NCBI GenBank assembly: GCA_002702065.1
Contig: NZXX01000001.1
Coordinates: forward strand, 2,418,001-2,482,000
Direction: 5' to 3'
DNA: 64,000 nucleotides
Source: Anaerolineaceae bacterium
Lineage (GTDB): Bacteria; Chloroflexota; Anaerolineae; Aggregatilineales; Phototrophicaceae
The notes beneath the pieces were generated by a model that searched no databases, had not been told where the DNA came from, and saw only the letters and a list, made by a program, of their open reading frames with translations. This document shows, in pieces, positions 43,530 through 52,494 of this stretch (positions are counted from its first letter, which is position 1; every line of letters starts with the position of its first letter). The position numbers and the translations under genes are program-made.

Positions 43530-43823
43530 ATGAGCAAGCATGAAAATGATAAATTCCAGATGACCGAACCCCAGGCAATCGGCACCCGAACCCGCTACGC
43601 CTTCTGGCTGACCGCACACGAAGATCGCTTCTTCGAGATTGTCCGTAGCATGGGGTGTGTGGCTTTCGTTTCTCAGCCGGACAACAATTGCGCCCTGGTG
43701 GAAATCAGCAACCAGCACGACGCGGATGAAGCCTGGCACTGGATTCGGACCGAGCTAGAAGAAGAGAGCAAGTTCGTGAAGCTCGATAAAATCTGGGAAG
43801 ACGCAATCTCTTGGCTTCTGTAA
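43530..43823 (+). CDS. Small uncharacterised protein
   Basis: 97 residues from the ATG at 43530; an ATG at 43488 overlaps the -10 element and is unlikely. Two alpha/beta halves are visible: TRYAFWLTAHEDRFFEIVRS followed by strands, then ADEAWHWIRTELEEESKF. Rich in Trp and charged residues; no signal peptide or membrane helix. I do not recognise the family. Its stop overlaps or abuts the GNAT gene start, so the two are probably cotranscribed. Confidence 0.6.
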   Translation: MSKHENDKFQMTEPQAIGTRTRYAFWLTAHEDRFFEIVRSMGCVAFVSQPDNNCALVEISNQHDADEAWHWIRTELEEESKFVKLDKIWEDAISWLL

Positions 43824-43825
43824 GT

Positions 43826-44683
43826 ATGGAACTGGAAACCAGACCGGCTTCAGACGTTTCGACTGATGCGCTCGTCGACGCGTTCAACAACGGCTACAGC
43901 GGCTATACGATACCGGTCCATGTGAACGAACATGAACTGCGTCACCACATCGAGCAGAACGACATTGATCTGAACCAGTCGAGAGTCGCCGTTCATCAGG
44001 GTAAAATAGTCGGCGTGGTGCTGCTCGGCCTGCGGGATACCACCGGGTGGATCGGTGGATTAGGGGTTCACCCGGATTACAGGCGACATGGCATCGGAAC
44101 CGTGCTAATGAAGGCCGCACTCGAAACCGCCCAAGCACTCAAACTAAGTACGGTTCAGCTCGAAGTCATCGACAGCAATACTGCAGCCTACGTCCTCTAC
44201 CAGCAACTGGGCTTTGCCGCCACACGAAAACTGCTTGTCCTCAGTAGCCCGCCTCAACTGCCTGCAGCGGCTGAAGCAATGAACGCTGCACCCACCACCC
44301 TGGCAGACGCGCTCCAACTTCATCAACGCTTTCATACATCGCCGCCGCCCTGGCAGCGTGCCCATCGTTCTCTCAGTCAGGTCAGCGAAACGGTTCGCGC
44401 ATGGGTATCGCCGGACGTGAATCAACCGCAGGCATATGCGTTAGGGTATGTCACCGGCAGCAGCATTCATTTTCTGGACATGGCGTGTGCATCGGATCAA
44501 ACCGCGACACTCCAGACTCTCATCCAGCATATCATGGCCCAGCATGACGGATCGACCGCGCGTATCATCAATGTGGGCGAAGATGAGCCTGCCGCGTCAG
44601 CGCTCTTGAACCTCGGTTGGCAGACCATCCTGGCTCAGTACGAGATGCACCATCCACTGGTCTCATTTCCGCATTCAGGCTGA
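43826..44683 (+). CDS. GNAT-family N-acetyltransferase
   Basis: 285 residues. The first half is a GNAT domain with the acetyl-CoA loop GWIGGLGVHPDYRRHGIGTV and the later VIDSNTAAYVLYQQLGF. The second half (about 160-285) looks like a second, degenerate GNAT fold with no clear acetyl-CoA loop. The acceptor is unknown. ATG at 43826 is 2 bases after the small unknown gene. Confidence 0.8.
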   Translation: MELETRPASDVSTDALVDAFNNGYSGYTIPVHVNEHELRHHIEQNDIDLNQSRVAVHQGKIVGVVLLGLRDTTGWIGGLGVHPDYRRHGIGTVLMKAALETAQALKLSTVQLEVIDSNTAAYVLYQQLGFAATRKLLVLSSPPQLPAAAEAMNAAPTTLADALQLHQRFHTSPPPWQRAHRSLSQVSETVRAWVSPDVNQPQAYALGYVTGSSIHFLDMACASDQTATLQTLIQHIMAQHDGSTARIINVGEDEPAASALLNLGWQTILAQYEMHHPLVSFPHSG

Positions 44684-44726
44684 TGTGGTAAAGTCCCTCC
44701 ACAAACGAATTCCTTTCGGAGGTTTT

Positions 44727-45719
44727 ATGGTTTATATCGCATCATCCGACCGCTACGACTCGATGGTTTACCGGCGCAGCGGGCGTTCCGGGTTGCGCCT
44801 GCCTGCCGTCTCATTAGGTCTCTGGCACAATTTCGGTGGGGTCGATTCACTCGAAAATGCCCGTGCCATGCTTCGACGCGCATTTGATCTGGGCATTACA
44901 CACTTCGATCTGGCAAACAATTATGGCCCACCACCCGGTTCTGCCGAAGCAGCCTTCGGACAGATCATGGCGCAGGATTTGCGCCCCCACCGCGACGAAC
45001 TGATCATTTCAACCAAAGCGGGTCACCTGATGTGGCCTGGCCCTTACGGTGAATGGGGATCACGCAAATATCTCATTGCCAGCCTCGACCAAAGCCTGAA
45101 ACGCATGGGGCTGGAATACGTCGATATTTTCTACAGCCATCGTCCCGACCCGGATACACCGTTGGAAGAAACGATGATGGCGCTCGATCAGGTCGTTCGC
45201 CAGGGCAAGGCACTCTACGTCGGCATTTCGTCATACTCGCCGGAACAAACCCGGCAGGCAGCCGCGATCCTGCGCGATCTGGGAACACCCTGCCTTATTC
45301 ACCAACCGGCCTACAGCATGTTCAGGCGCTGGGTTGAAGACGGCTTGCTGACCGCACTGGAAGATGAAGGCATGGGCTGCATCTGCTTTTCGCCACTGGC
45401 TCAGGGCTTGCTGACGAACAAGTATCTGCATGGCATCCCCGAAGACTCCCGTGCAGGCCGCGACCCGCGCTTCCTCAAACCGGACTCGATCACCGAGGAA
45501 AAGGTCAGCCAGATCCGCGATCTGAACGAAATGGCACAGGCTCGCGGTCAGTCCCTTGCCCAGATGGCCATCGCCTGGACACTGCGCCACCCGGTCATGA
45601 CGTCCGCCCTTATCGGCGCCAGCAAGGTCAGCCAGGTCGAGGACAGCGCTGCCGCCATCAACAACCTCGATTTCGCTGACGAAGAACTCCAGAAAATCGA
45701 AGACATCCTCGCACGCTAA
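44727..45719 (+). CDS. Aldo/keto reductase, YghZ/GpR-like
   Basis: 330 residues: YRRSGRSGLRLPAVSLGLWH, the tetrad residues in FDLANNYGPP (Asp, Tyr), IISTKAGHLMWPGPYGEWGS (Lys) and DIFYSHRPDPDTP (His), then FSPLAQGLLTNKYL and ALIGASKVSQVED for NADPH binding. The start and loop lengths match the YghZ (glyceraldehyde 3-phosphate reductase) group. GGAGG stands 6 bases before the ATG at 44727. A strong shared terminator follows. Confidence 0.9.
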   Translation: MVYIASSDRYDSMVYRRSGRSGLRLPAVSLGLWHNFGGVDSLENARAMLRRAFDLGITHFDLANNYGPPPGSAEAAFGQIMAQDLRPHRDELIISTKAGHLMWPGPYGEWGSRKYLIASLDQSLKRMGLEYVDIFYSHRPDPDTPLEETMMALDQVVRQGKALYVGISSYSPEQTRQAAAILRDLGTPCLIHQPAYSMFRRWVEDGLLTALEDEGMGCICFSPLAQGLLTNKYLHGIPEDSRAGRDPRFLKPDSITEEKVSQIRDLNEMAQARGQSLAQMAIAWTLRHPVMTSALIGASKVSQVEDSAAAINNLDFADEELQKIEDILAR

Positions 45720-45720
45720 T

Positions 45721-45755
45721 AAAAATCAGGGCACAGATCATCATACTGTGCCCTG
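45721..45755 (-). terminator. Rho-independent terminator between convergent genes
   Basis: CAGGGCACAG (45727-45736) and CTGTGCCCTG (45746-45755) form a perfect 10-base stem with a 9-base loop. On the minus strand it is followed by ATTTTTATTA, so it best serves the dehydratase gene ending at 45772; it can also stop the aldo/keto reductase transcript. Confidence 0.8.
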
Positions 45756-45771
45756 CTCTCTGGTCTTTGAG

Positions 45772-46911
45772 TTACCAGTTGGTCAACCCGCCATCGGGCC
45801 GGTGCAGGATAATCCGCTTCATATCCTGCATCGGGTGCTTTTTCGCCGCTTCCCGGTCAAACTCAATGCCCAGGCCGGGGCCCTTCGGTGGCAGCAGATA
45901 ACCATCCTCCCACTCAATCTGAACGGGTACCACATCTTGCAGCCAGCTGCCCGGCATGCGCGGCTGTTCCATCACACCCACATTCGGGCAGGACAGGTTC
46001 AGATGCAGACATACCGCCGACGACACCGGCCCCAGCGGGTTGTGGGTCGCCAGATTGATGTAATGGGTCTCGCACCATCCGGCGATCTTTTTTGCTTCGG
46101 TCAGGCCACCGGCAATGCACAGGTCAATACGGGCATAATCAATCCATTCCTCCTCGATCAACTGGCGGAATTCCCACTTGGAACTGAACTGTTCGCCAGC
46201 CGCCAGCGGAACCGTCGTGCGCGGACGCAGAGTCTTGAATGAATCCGGGTTTTCGCAGCGCAGCGGGTCTTCAATAAAGTACGGGCGGAACTGTTCAAAC
46301 TCCTGACACAGCCAGACAGCATCTGGCAGGTCCAGCCGCGTATGCACGTCGAATGTGATTTCGATCTCATCCCCCACCGCTTCACGCACTGCCTGCGCCT
46401 GTTTGATAGACGTCAGCACCGATTTACGCGGTTCCAATGTGGTACCCTCATGGGGCAGCCCCCAGCGCACAAATTTCCAGCCTTCTTCCTTGGTCTTCAG
46501 GCAGGATTCCACCAGCGGTTCGATCTCCATCTGATGGCCGACATTGTGCGGGTAGCACACCACCTTATCACGTGCCAGCCCACCCAGCAGATCGTAAACC
46601 GGGACATTCAGCGCCTTGCCTTTAATATCCCACAGGGCCATATCAATCGCGGCCATAGCCGATGTCTGGATGCGCTGGGCCGGGAAGAAACCGCCGCGAA
46701 ACAGCACCTGCCACAGGTATTCTGTCCGGAATGGATTCTGGCCGATGAGCATCGGTTTGAAGTGCTCAATCGCGCCAATAATTGCCAGTTCACGCCCGGC
46801 AATGCCGCACTCCCCCACACCATAGATACCTTCATCAGTATCCACGACCACAAACATATAATTTCGGGTACCGGACCACACGGGATACGTTTCAATATTG
46901 CTAATTTTCAT
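45772..46911 (-). CDS. Enolase-superfamily sugar acid dehydratase, galactonate dehydratase-like
   Basis: 379 residues of the mandelate racemase/muconate lactonising group. The capping domain is followed by a barrel with the dehydratase set: TFDVHTRLDLP (metal Asp and catalytic-type His), YFIEDPLR, LAAGEQF and LATHNPLGPVSSAV (His acid). This pattern is that of D-galactonate and related acid dehydratases, giving 2-keto-3-deoxy acids. The exact sugar acid is unknown. It is divergent from an HpcH-type aldolase that could cleave its product. Confidence 0.88.
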   Translation of the reverse strand: MKISNIETYPVWSGTRNYMFVVVDTDEGIYGVGECGIAGRELAIIGAIEHFKPMLIGQNPFRTEYLWQVLFRGGFFPAQRIQTSAMAAIDMALWDIKGKALNVPVYDLLGGLARDKVVCYPHNVGHQMEIEPLVESCLKTKEEGWKFVRWGLPHEGTTLEPRKSVLTSIKQAQAVREAVGDEIEITFDVHTRLDLPDAVWLCQEFEQFRPYFIEDPLRCENPDSFKTLRPRTTVPLAAGEQFSSKWEFRQLIEEEWIDYARIDLCIAGGLTEAKKIAGWCETHYINLATHNPLGPVSSAVCLHLNLSCPNVGVMEQPRMPGSWLQDVVPVQIEWEDGYLLPPKGPGLGIEFDREAAKKHPMQDMKRIILHRPDGGLTNW

Positions 46912-47034
46912 CAGGCAGCCTTTTCGCAAAACTCATTAAGCCTTTCAAGCATACCCCGTATCGTCTGCGAAATCAGCGGAACAGCGTTATGATTGGTCTA
47001 CTCAAAACCTCTTATTCAATGGGATACCGGTTTT

Positions 47035-47799
47035 ATGCAAACAAATTTAGCTAAAAAGAAATTAAAGGACGGCGGTGTCATCACAGGCAGCATGGTCCGC
47101 ATACCAGACCCGGCGCTGGTGGAGTTTCTGGCGCTTCAAGGGTGGGATTTCCTCACGTTTGACGCGGAACATGGCACGCTTGACCCCGGTCGATGTGAAG
47201 ACCTGGTCCGTGCGGCGCAACTCTATAACGTGACTCCGCTGGTCCGGGTAACGACCAACGAGCCGCCCACCATCCTGCGCTTTCTGGATACCGGCGCGCA
47301 AGGGCTGCATGTGCCGTGGGTCAACACCGGTGAGGAAGCAGAACGTGCGGTCCAGTCCGTAAAATATCATCCTCGTGGCATACGCGGGCTGGCGGGGGTA
47401 CGGGCGTCAACCTATCTTCAGACGATGACATATGATGAATATGTGCGAAAAGCCAACGCTGAAACTCTGACAATTATCCAGGTAGAAACGATCGAAGCCG
47501 TCCACAACCTGAGCGACATTCTGGCCGTGCCGGACATCGACGTGATTTTTATCGGACGTACCGACCTGTCACACTCGCTTGGGCATCCGGGGCAGACCGA
47601 TCATCCGGACGTGGTAAAGGCCGTTGATACCGTCGTCGATGCGGTGCTGGCCACCCCGGCGGCACTTGGTGTGATGGTTGGCTCCGCCGAGGAAGCCGTC
47701 AACTGGAAAAAACGCGGCGCCCGTTACATCATCACATCGGTCGAGGCCATGCTGGGGCCAGGCTGCCGCACCTACCTGAACACCGTTCGTCAGGCCTAA
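47035..47799 (+). CDS. HpcH/HpaI-family class II aldolase
   Basis: 254 residues: TGSMVRIPDPALVEFLALQG, FDAEHGTLDP with the catalytic His, LVRVTTNEPPTILRFLDTGA, IIQVETIEAV with metal Glu, and IFIGRTDLSHSLG. Members split 2-keto-3-deoxy acids such as KDR or 4-hydroxy-2-keto acids to pyruvate and an aldehyde. Divergent from the dehydratase, and 15 bases before the amidohydrolase gene. ATG at 47035. Confidence 0.9.
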   Translation: MQTNLAKKKLKDGGVITGSMVRIPDPALVEFLALQGWDFLTFDAEHGTLDPGRCEDLVRAAQLYNVTPLVRVTTNEPPTILRFLDTGAQGLHVPWVNTGEEAERAVQSVKYHPRGIRGLAGVRASTYLQTMTYDEYVRKANAETLTIIQVETIEAVHNLSDILAVPDIDVIFIGRTDLSHSLGHPGQTDHPDVVKAVDTVVDAVLATPAALGVMVGSAEEAVNWKKRGARYIITSVEAMLGPGCRTYLNTVRQA

Positions 47800-47814
47800 G
47801 ACAAGGAGCAAAGT

Positions 47815-48582
47815 ATGATTATTGATGCCGATTGCCACATTTCACCCCATGATGAGGGCGCAACAACCATCACGATTGACGAGCTGCTGCGCCGCATGGA
47901 TCGCTCCGGTGTGGACAAAGCCATTGTCTGGCTGAAGCCACCCTATATGCGCGAGGTCGCCCCGTCCAATGCCTACATCGCCAAAGCCATGCGCGACCAT
48001 CCTGATCGCATACTGGGATTCGGATGGGTTGACCCCTGGCTGGGTGTCGAAAAAATGAAGGATGAAGTTAAGCGATGTGTCGACGAATATGGCTTTTACG
48101 GCGTGAAACTGAACGGCGCGCAAAACAGTTATTTTATTGATGATCCCAAAAAATCAATGCCGCTGGTCGAAGCGATTGCTGCCACCGGCAAGATGCTGGC
48201 ATTTCATATTGGCGCGGATGCCTTCGATGCGACCAACCCCTATCGTATGGGGAAAATCGCCAGGATGTTCCCGCAAACCCAGATGTTCATGATTCACATG
48301 GGTGGGGTCGGCCATCACGATGTCTCCGCCGCGGCCCTCGAAGTGATCGAGGACAACCCGAATATCACAGGCATCGGCAGCGCCATCAAATACAGCAATC
48401 TCTTAAAGTCGCTCAAACAGCTTGGAGCAAGTCGCGTCTGCTTCGGCAGCGATACACCATTCAATCTGATGCGTGTGGAGCTGGCCGCCTATCGCGCCAT
48501 GATGGATGGGGAATTATCCGAGGCAGAGCAGGCACTTGTCTTCAGCGGTAATGTCAAGCGCCTGCTCAACCTGAACGATTAG
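47815..48582 (+). CDS. Amidohydrolase 2-family (ACMSD-like) metal hydrolase
   Basis: 255 residues. IIDADCHISPHD begins the barrel with a DxxHxS-like metal motif, followed by GFGWVDPWLG, GVKLNGAQNSYFIDD, LAFHIGADAF, MIHMGGVGHHD and VCFGSDTPFNLMRVE, which place the further His and Asp ligands. The group contains lactonases, decarboxylases and hydrolases; a sugar-lactone or dehydrated acid substrate would fit the neighbourhood. AAGGAG at good spacing. 3' end overlaps the SIS gene by 4 bases. Confidence 0.84.
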   Translation: MIIDADCHISPHDEGATTITIDELLRRMDRSGVDKAIVWLKPPYMREVAPSNAYIAKAMRDHPDRILGFGWVDPWLGVEKMKDEVKRCVDEYGFYGVKLNGAQNSYFIDDPKKSMPLVEAIAATGKMLAFHIGADAFDATNPYRMGKIARMFPQTQMFMIHMGGVGHHDVSAAALEVIEDNPNITGIGSAIKYSNLLKSLKQLGASRVCFGSDTPFNLMRVELAAYRAMMDGELSEAEQALVFSGNVKRLLNLND

Positions 48583-49628
48583 CGTAAATTATCCAGTGAC
48601 ACAACAGCGGTCAGGCTCTGGGGTTGATCCGGATTCTGACCGTTCATCAAGGCGCGATAATAGGCCATCAACTGCAACACCGGCAGATAAAGTACAGGAC
48701 GACCCCATTCTGGCAGGTCCACACCAAAAGTGATGGCATTCGGCCACTCAAGGCGATGCTGGTTCGCAACTGCCAGCACCTGGGCGTTGCGGGCCTGCAT
48801 TTCCTGTAAGACAGCCGCTTCGTGCGTATAGGTGTTGTCGCCCAGCAAGCCGATCATCAGCGTTTGATCATTCACCATCGACATTGGCCCGTGCCGGAAT
48901 TCCAGCACGTGGAACGCTTCGCCATAGGATAGCGACATTTCTTTCAGTTTCAGCATCGATTCACAGGCGATGCCGTAGCGCATGTGCGAGCCGAGGAAAA
49001 AGAAACGTTCGATCGCACGATCCTCACCGAGCTGGCGTGCCACCTCATGATAAGTCGTCAACAGATGTTCGCCCGCTTCCGGCACGGCTGAAAGGGTCGA
49101 GGCATCCCCTTTACCACCCAGATAGGCGGCCAGCAGCTGCACCAGCAGCAGCATACTGCTGAACGAACGCGTCTGGGCAACGCTTTCCTCGCGTGCGCTA
49201 TCAGCCACCAGCGCAAAGTCCGCCAGCTGCATCAACGTACTGTCACTGTCACAGCCCACGCCGATACTTTGCCCGGCACCCATCTCCTGAAACACGCGTG
49301 CCGCCTCGACCGTTTCCGTCGTGGTGCCAGACCGCGATACCATGACCAGCAGATATTTTTTGTCTGGGCGATATGGGGGGTAAAACACCAGCTCTGATGC
49401 CGGATACGCCCGCGTGGGCATACCGGTCAGGTGTTGAAACAAGGTGGCGCCCACCAGCGATAGATAGTGGGTCGAACCACAGCCGGTAAAGATCACCTCG
49501 TCAAATGCCCCATCCTCCCAGAATGTCTGCAAATCTGCGGCGCGGGCCTGAAACACACCCAGCGTGTCCTGCCAAACGGCTGGCTGGCTCATAATTTCTT
49601 CAAACGTGTGGATTCCCTTTTGGGTCAT
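48579..49628 (-). CDS. SIS-domain sugar isomerase/deaminase, AgaS/GlmS-isomerase-like
   Basis: 349 residues with two SIS domains and no glutaminase domain: FTGCGSTHYLSLVGATLFQH, VMVSRSGTTTETVEAA, then FFLGSHMRYGIACESMLKLK and AFHVLEFRHGPMSM. Stand-alone proteins of this build include AgaS (galactosamine 6-phosphate deaminase/isomerase) and FrlB. The product would be a ketose 6-phosphate. It is followed upstream by a phosphofructokinase, and an aldolase is divergent, which supports an AgaS-like role. ATG at 49628 with AGGAG upstream. Confidence 0.83.
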   Translation of the reverse strand: MTQKGIHTFEEIMSQPAVWQDTLGVFQARAADLQTFWEDGAFDEVIFTGCGSTHYLSLVGATLFQHLTGMPTRAYPASELVFYPPYRPDKKYLLVMVSRSGTTTETVEAARVFQEMGAGQSIGVGCDSDSTLMQLADFALVADSAREESVAQTRSFSSMLLLVQLLAAYLGGKGDASTLSAVPEAGEHLLTTYHEVARQLGEDRAIERFFFLGSHMRYGIACESMLKLKEMSLSYGEAFHVLEFRHGPMSMVNDQTLMIGLLGDNTYTHEAAVLQEMQARNAQVLAVANQHRLEWPNAITFGVDLPEWGRPVLYLPVLQLMAYYRALMNGQNPDQPQSLTAVVSLDNLR

Positions 49629-49673
49629 CGCTGTGTCACTCCTGGTGTACATCAACCAACCGGCAGGTGCCGG

Positions 49674-50630
49674 TCAGTCCAGTCCATTAATGGCTGCATA
49701 AAGCTGCGCGTCCGGTTTGCGCGGCACAAAATTGGTGATCAGCATTTCGCACAGGTTAACCTGCCCGTTCTGAACCACGACCGTTCCCACCTCAATGTTG
49801 TCATGCAGGGCTGCAAAAGCGGTATCCACCATCCGCACGGCTAATGCACGATCGCGGAATGTCGGGCTGACGCCGCGCTGCCCATGACCGAGCCGTGTAT
49901 CCCGAATCCGCAGATCAAATTTATCCTGCATATCCTCGACAATCGTGCGGCTGCCGGCTGCACCTTCAGACAGGATCAGCAGCGCTGCCCGGCGTTCGTG
50001 CGCCACCTGTTTCAATCGATCCGCCAGCCACTGCGCATCATAATCAAATTCGGGGATAATCACCGCATCCGCGCCGCACGTATAGGCAATCTCCAGCGCC
50101 AGGAAACCGGTATGGCCGCCAAGTGTCTCGACAGAGAACACACGACCGGGCAAGGCGCGTGCAGTCGCCATCAAGCCGTCAATCACCTGATGAGCGGTGT
50201 TACAGGCCGAATCAAAGCCGATGGTTTCTTCTGTACCGGGAACATCATTATCAATGGTGGTGGGCAGCCCCACGCAGGCCAGCCCCATTTCCTGCAGGAT
50301 CGGCGGGATATGTTGAAGCGAGCCATCGCCCCCGAACACAATAATGCGGTCAATCCGCTGCCGCGAAATCGTTTCGATCAGACGAACCCGATTCAACGGG
50401 TTCCCCAACACAGGTTCACGACTTGATGCCAGAAAAGACCCACCCAATGCCTTCACCGGCGCCAGCATATCTGGCCGCAGGTCAATCAGATGTCCGTCGA
50501 CTGCGCCAGCCACCCCGCCCACCGCGCCGACGATCTCATCGCCATGTCGCTGGGCCAGTTCAGCAAAGCGATACAGCGCCGCGTTAATCCCTGGCGCATC
50601 ACCCCCGCTTACTATCAATAATGTTCTCAT
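49674..50630 (-). CDS. 6-phosphofructokinase-family kinase
   Basis: 318 residues of the PfkA family: LLIVSGGDAPGINAALY, FGGDGSLQHI (ATP-type Gly in GGDGS), GLPTTIDNDVPGT with the catalytic Asp, and VETLGGHTGFLALEIA. The Thr-Thr before IDND differs from the Lys of pyrophosphate-dependent forms, so ATP is the likely donor. It may phosphorylate fructose or tagatose 6-phosphate. It precedes the SIS gene by 45 bases. A minus-strand TATAAT (50667-50662) lies 32 bases before the ATG. Confidence 0.88.
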   Translation of the reverse strand: MRTLLIVSGGDAPGINAALYRFAELAQRHGDEIVGAVGGVAGAVDGHLIDLRPDMLAPVKALGGSFLASSREPVLGNPLNRVRLIETISRQRIDRIIVFGGDGSLQHIPPILQEMGLACVGLPTTIDNDVPGTEETIGFDSACNTAHQVIDGLMATARALPGRVFSVETLGGHTGFLALEIAYTCGADAVIIPEFDYDAQWLADRLKQVAHERRAALLILSEGAAGSRTIVEDMQDKFDLRIRDTRLGHGQRGVSPTFRDRALAVRMVDTAFAALHDNIEVGTVVVQNGQVNLCEMLITNFVPRKPDAQLYAAINGLD

Positions 50631-50661
50631 CAGCGACTACCTGTGAATATTTCGCGCAATT

Positions 50662-50718
50662 ATTATACAAACAAACCAAAATAATCACATACAGTTCATC
50701 AAAAAATCATGTTATGAT
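50662..50718. promoter_or_regulatory. Divergent promoter region, pfk / LacD-like aldolase
   Basis: This AT-rich gap holds a minus-strand TATAAT (50667-50662) toward the kinase and a plus-strand TATGAT (50713-50718) toward the aldolase; neither has a clear -35. ATTATT and AATAAT flank an ACAAACAAACC run between them, a possible operator for the DeoR regulator encoded nearby. Confidence 0.35.
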
Positions 50719-50749
50719 ACAGGGTAGCGCATGCAGGGGGTAATATTTA

Positions 50750-51715
50750 ATGTCACAAATGCTCACACCCGGACGGTGGCGCAGCCTTCAAGCCACCAGT
50801 ACGGACAATCATGTCTTTACCATTATGGCATTTGATCAACGCGGCACTTACGCACGTATGCTGCCCGATAATGCCGGCTACGACACGGCTGTAAAGATCA
50901 AAACAGAAGTGGTATCTGCCCTATCACCCCACACCAGCGCAGTCTTGCTCGATGCGACATATGGCATGTCCGCTGCGCTCAGCCTGAGCCGCACCAGTGG
51001 TCTGCTGCTCGCCCTGGAAAAAACAGGCTATTCGGGTACGTCGACTTATCGCCGCACCGACTTTGATCCGGACTGGTCAATTGAAAAGATCAAGCAAGTT
51101 GGTGCGTCGGCTGTAAAGCTGCTCGTTTATTATCACCCGGAGGCTGGTGAACTCGCAACTGAAATCGAGGAATTGGTCCGTAGTATCGCCACAGACTGTC
51201 ATGCCAGCGACATCCCACTTTTTGTCGAACCGGTGTCATACAGTCTGGATGCAGCAGTATCCAAGAGCAGCGCCGAGTTTGCGGCGCAGCGGCCCGCGAT
51301 TGTCCGCGAAACTGCCCGGCGCATTGGCGGTCTGGGTGCTGATGTACTCAAGCTGGAATTCCCGGTCGATGCCGCCTTCGATGACGATGCTGCGCATTGG
51401 CGCACAGCCTGCGAGGCGATCTCAGAAGTCGCACCCGTGCCCTGGGTACTGCTGAGTGCCGGCGTGGATTTTCCGGTATTTGCTCGTCAGGTTGAAATCG
51501 CGTGCCAGTCGGGTGCCAGCGGCTTTCTGGGTGGCCGGGCGATCTGGAAAGAATGTGTCACCATGACTCCGGCAGAACGCCAGCAGTTCCTGCAAACCAC
51601 AGGCGCAGACCGGCTTCACCAATTAAGTGCGGTTACTGTCGAACACGGCAGGCCCTGGACAGATTTTTACAAGCCGCCCACATTCCCTGAAAACTGGTAT
51701 CTTGCTTACGACTAA
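50750..51715 (+). CDS. LacD/YihT-family aldolase
   Basis: 321 residues of the class I tagatose 1,6-bisphosphate aldolase group: MAFDQRGTYARML, AVLLDATYGMSAA, ASAVKLLVYYHPEA, FVEPVSYSLD, and the Schiff-base Lys in GADVLKLEFPVD, then LSAGVDFPVFARQVEIA. The family also holds sulfofructose-phosphate aldolases. With the adjacent PfkA-type kinase and AgaS-like isomerase it would complete a ketose-bisphosphate split to triose phosphates. AGGGGG stands 9 bases before the ATG. Confidence 0.87.
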   Translation: MSQMLTPGRWRSLQATSTDNHVFTIMAFDQRGTYARMLPDNAGYDTAVKIKTEVVSALSPHTSAVLLDATYGMSAALSLSRTSGLLLALEKTGYSGTSTYRRTDFDPDWSIEKIKQVGASAVKLLVYYHPEAGELATEIEELVRSIATDCHASDIPLFVEPVSYSLDAAVSKSSAEFAAQRPAIVRETARRIGGLGADVLKLEFPVDAAFDDDAAHWRTACEAISEVAPVPWVLLSAGVDFPVFARQVEIACQSGASGFLGGRAIWKECVTMTPAERQQFLQTTGADRLHQLSAVTVEHGRPWTDFYKPPTFPENWYLAYD

Positions 51716-51729
51716 AGAGATAACTCGCC

Positions 51730-52494
51730 ATGACCCTGAAAGATGAACGATTACGGATTATTGTCAACCGCGTCCGGGAAAGCGGACGGTCAACGGTCAT
51801 CGAGTTAAGTAACTACTTCGATGTGAGCGACATTACCATCCGTCGTGACCTCAAGGAACTGGCCGAGAAAGGGTTAATTCGCAGGGAACATGGCGGCGCC
51901 ATTTACCCGGTTGACATGCCGGATGAACCGCCGGTGATCCAACGCATGCTCCAAAACAAAACCAATAAGGAGCGCATCGCCCGTGCCGCCGCATCGCTGA
52001 TTAAAGATAACGAAACCGTGTTTATCGGTTCAGGGTCAACTGCAACCTATGTCGCCCGCCACCTGACCACGCGCCAGAACCTGACCGTGATCACCAACGC
52101 GGTCAATATTGCGCATGAACTGGCATCTACAGATGGCGTCACGATCATCGTATTGGGCGGCATGCTGCGCGCATCCGAGCTGTCGATGGTGGGGCACATT
52201 ACGGAGCAGGCGCTGCAAGAAGTGCGCATGGACAAAGTGATCATCGGCGTCAAGGCGCTCAGCATCAAAGCGGGTATCACCAATGACTATCTGCCCGAAG
52301 TGGTGACAGACCGCAAAATTCTGGAAATGGGTTCCGAACTGATTCTGGTGGCTGATTACACCAAATTTGGCAAGGTCGCTTCTGCCTATATTGCGCCCGT
52401 CAATCGAATCACAACACTGGTGACGGACCGGCAAGCCGACACGACCATGCTGGATGAGATGCGCACCATGGGAATCGAGGTCATCGTCACGTAA
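51730..52494 (+). CDS. DeoR-family transcriptional regulator
   Basis: 254 residues. An N-terminal winged helix with the family signature (STVIELSNYFDVSDITIRRD, then KGLIRREHGGAIYP) is followed by the DeoR sensor domain, an ISOCOT-type fold (FIGSGSTATYVARHL, IIVLGGMLRASELSMVG, ILVADYTKFGKVA). These repressors sense sugar phosphates. It lies 14 bases after the aldolase and probably controls the sugar-phosphate genes around it. Its 3' end overlaps the ROK gene by 8 bases. Confidence 0.92.
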   Translation: MTLKDERLRIIVNRVRESGRSTVIELSNYFDVSDITIRRDLKELAEKGLIRREHGGAIYPVDMPDEPPVIQRMLQNKTNKERIARAAASLIKDNETVFIGSGSTATYVARHLTTRQNLTVITNAVNIAHELASTDGVTIIVLGGMLRASELSMVGHITEQALQEVRMDKVIIGVKALSIKAGITNDYLPEVVTDRKILEMGSELILVADYTKFGKVASAYIAPVNRITTLVTDRQADTTMLDEMRTMGIEVIVT

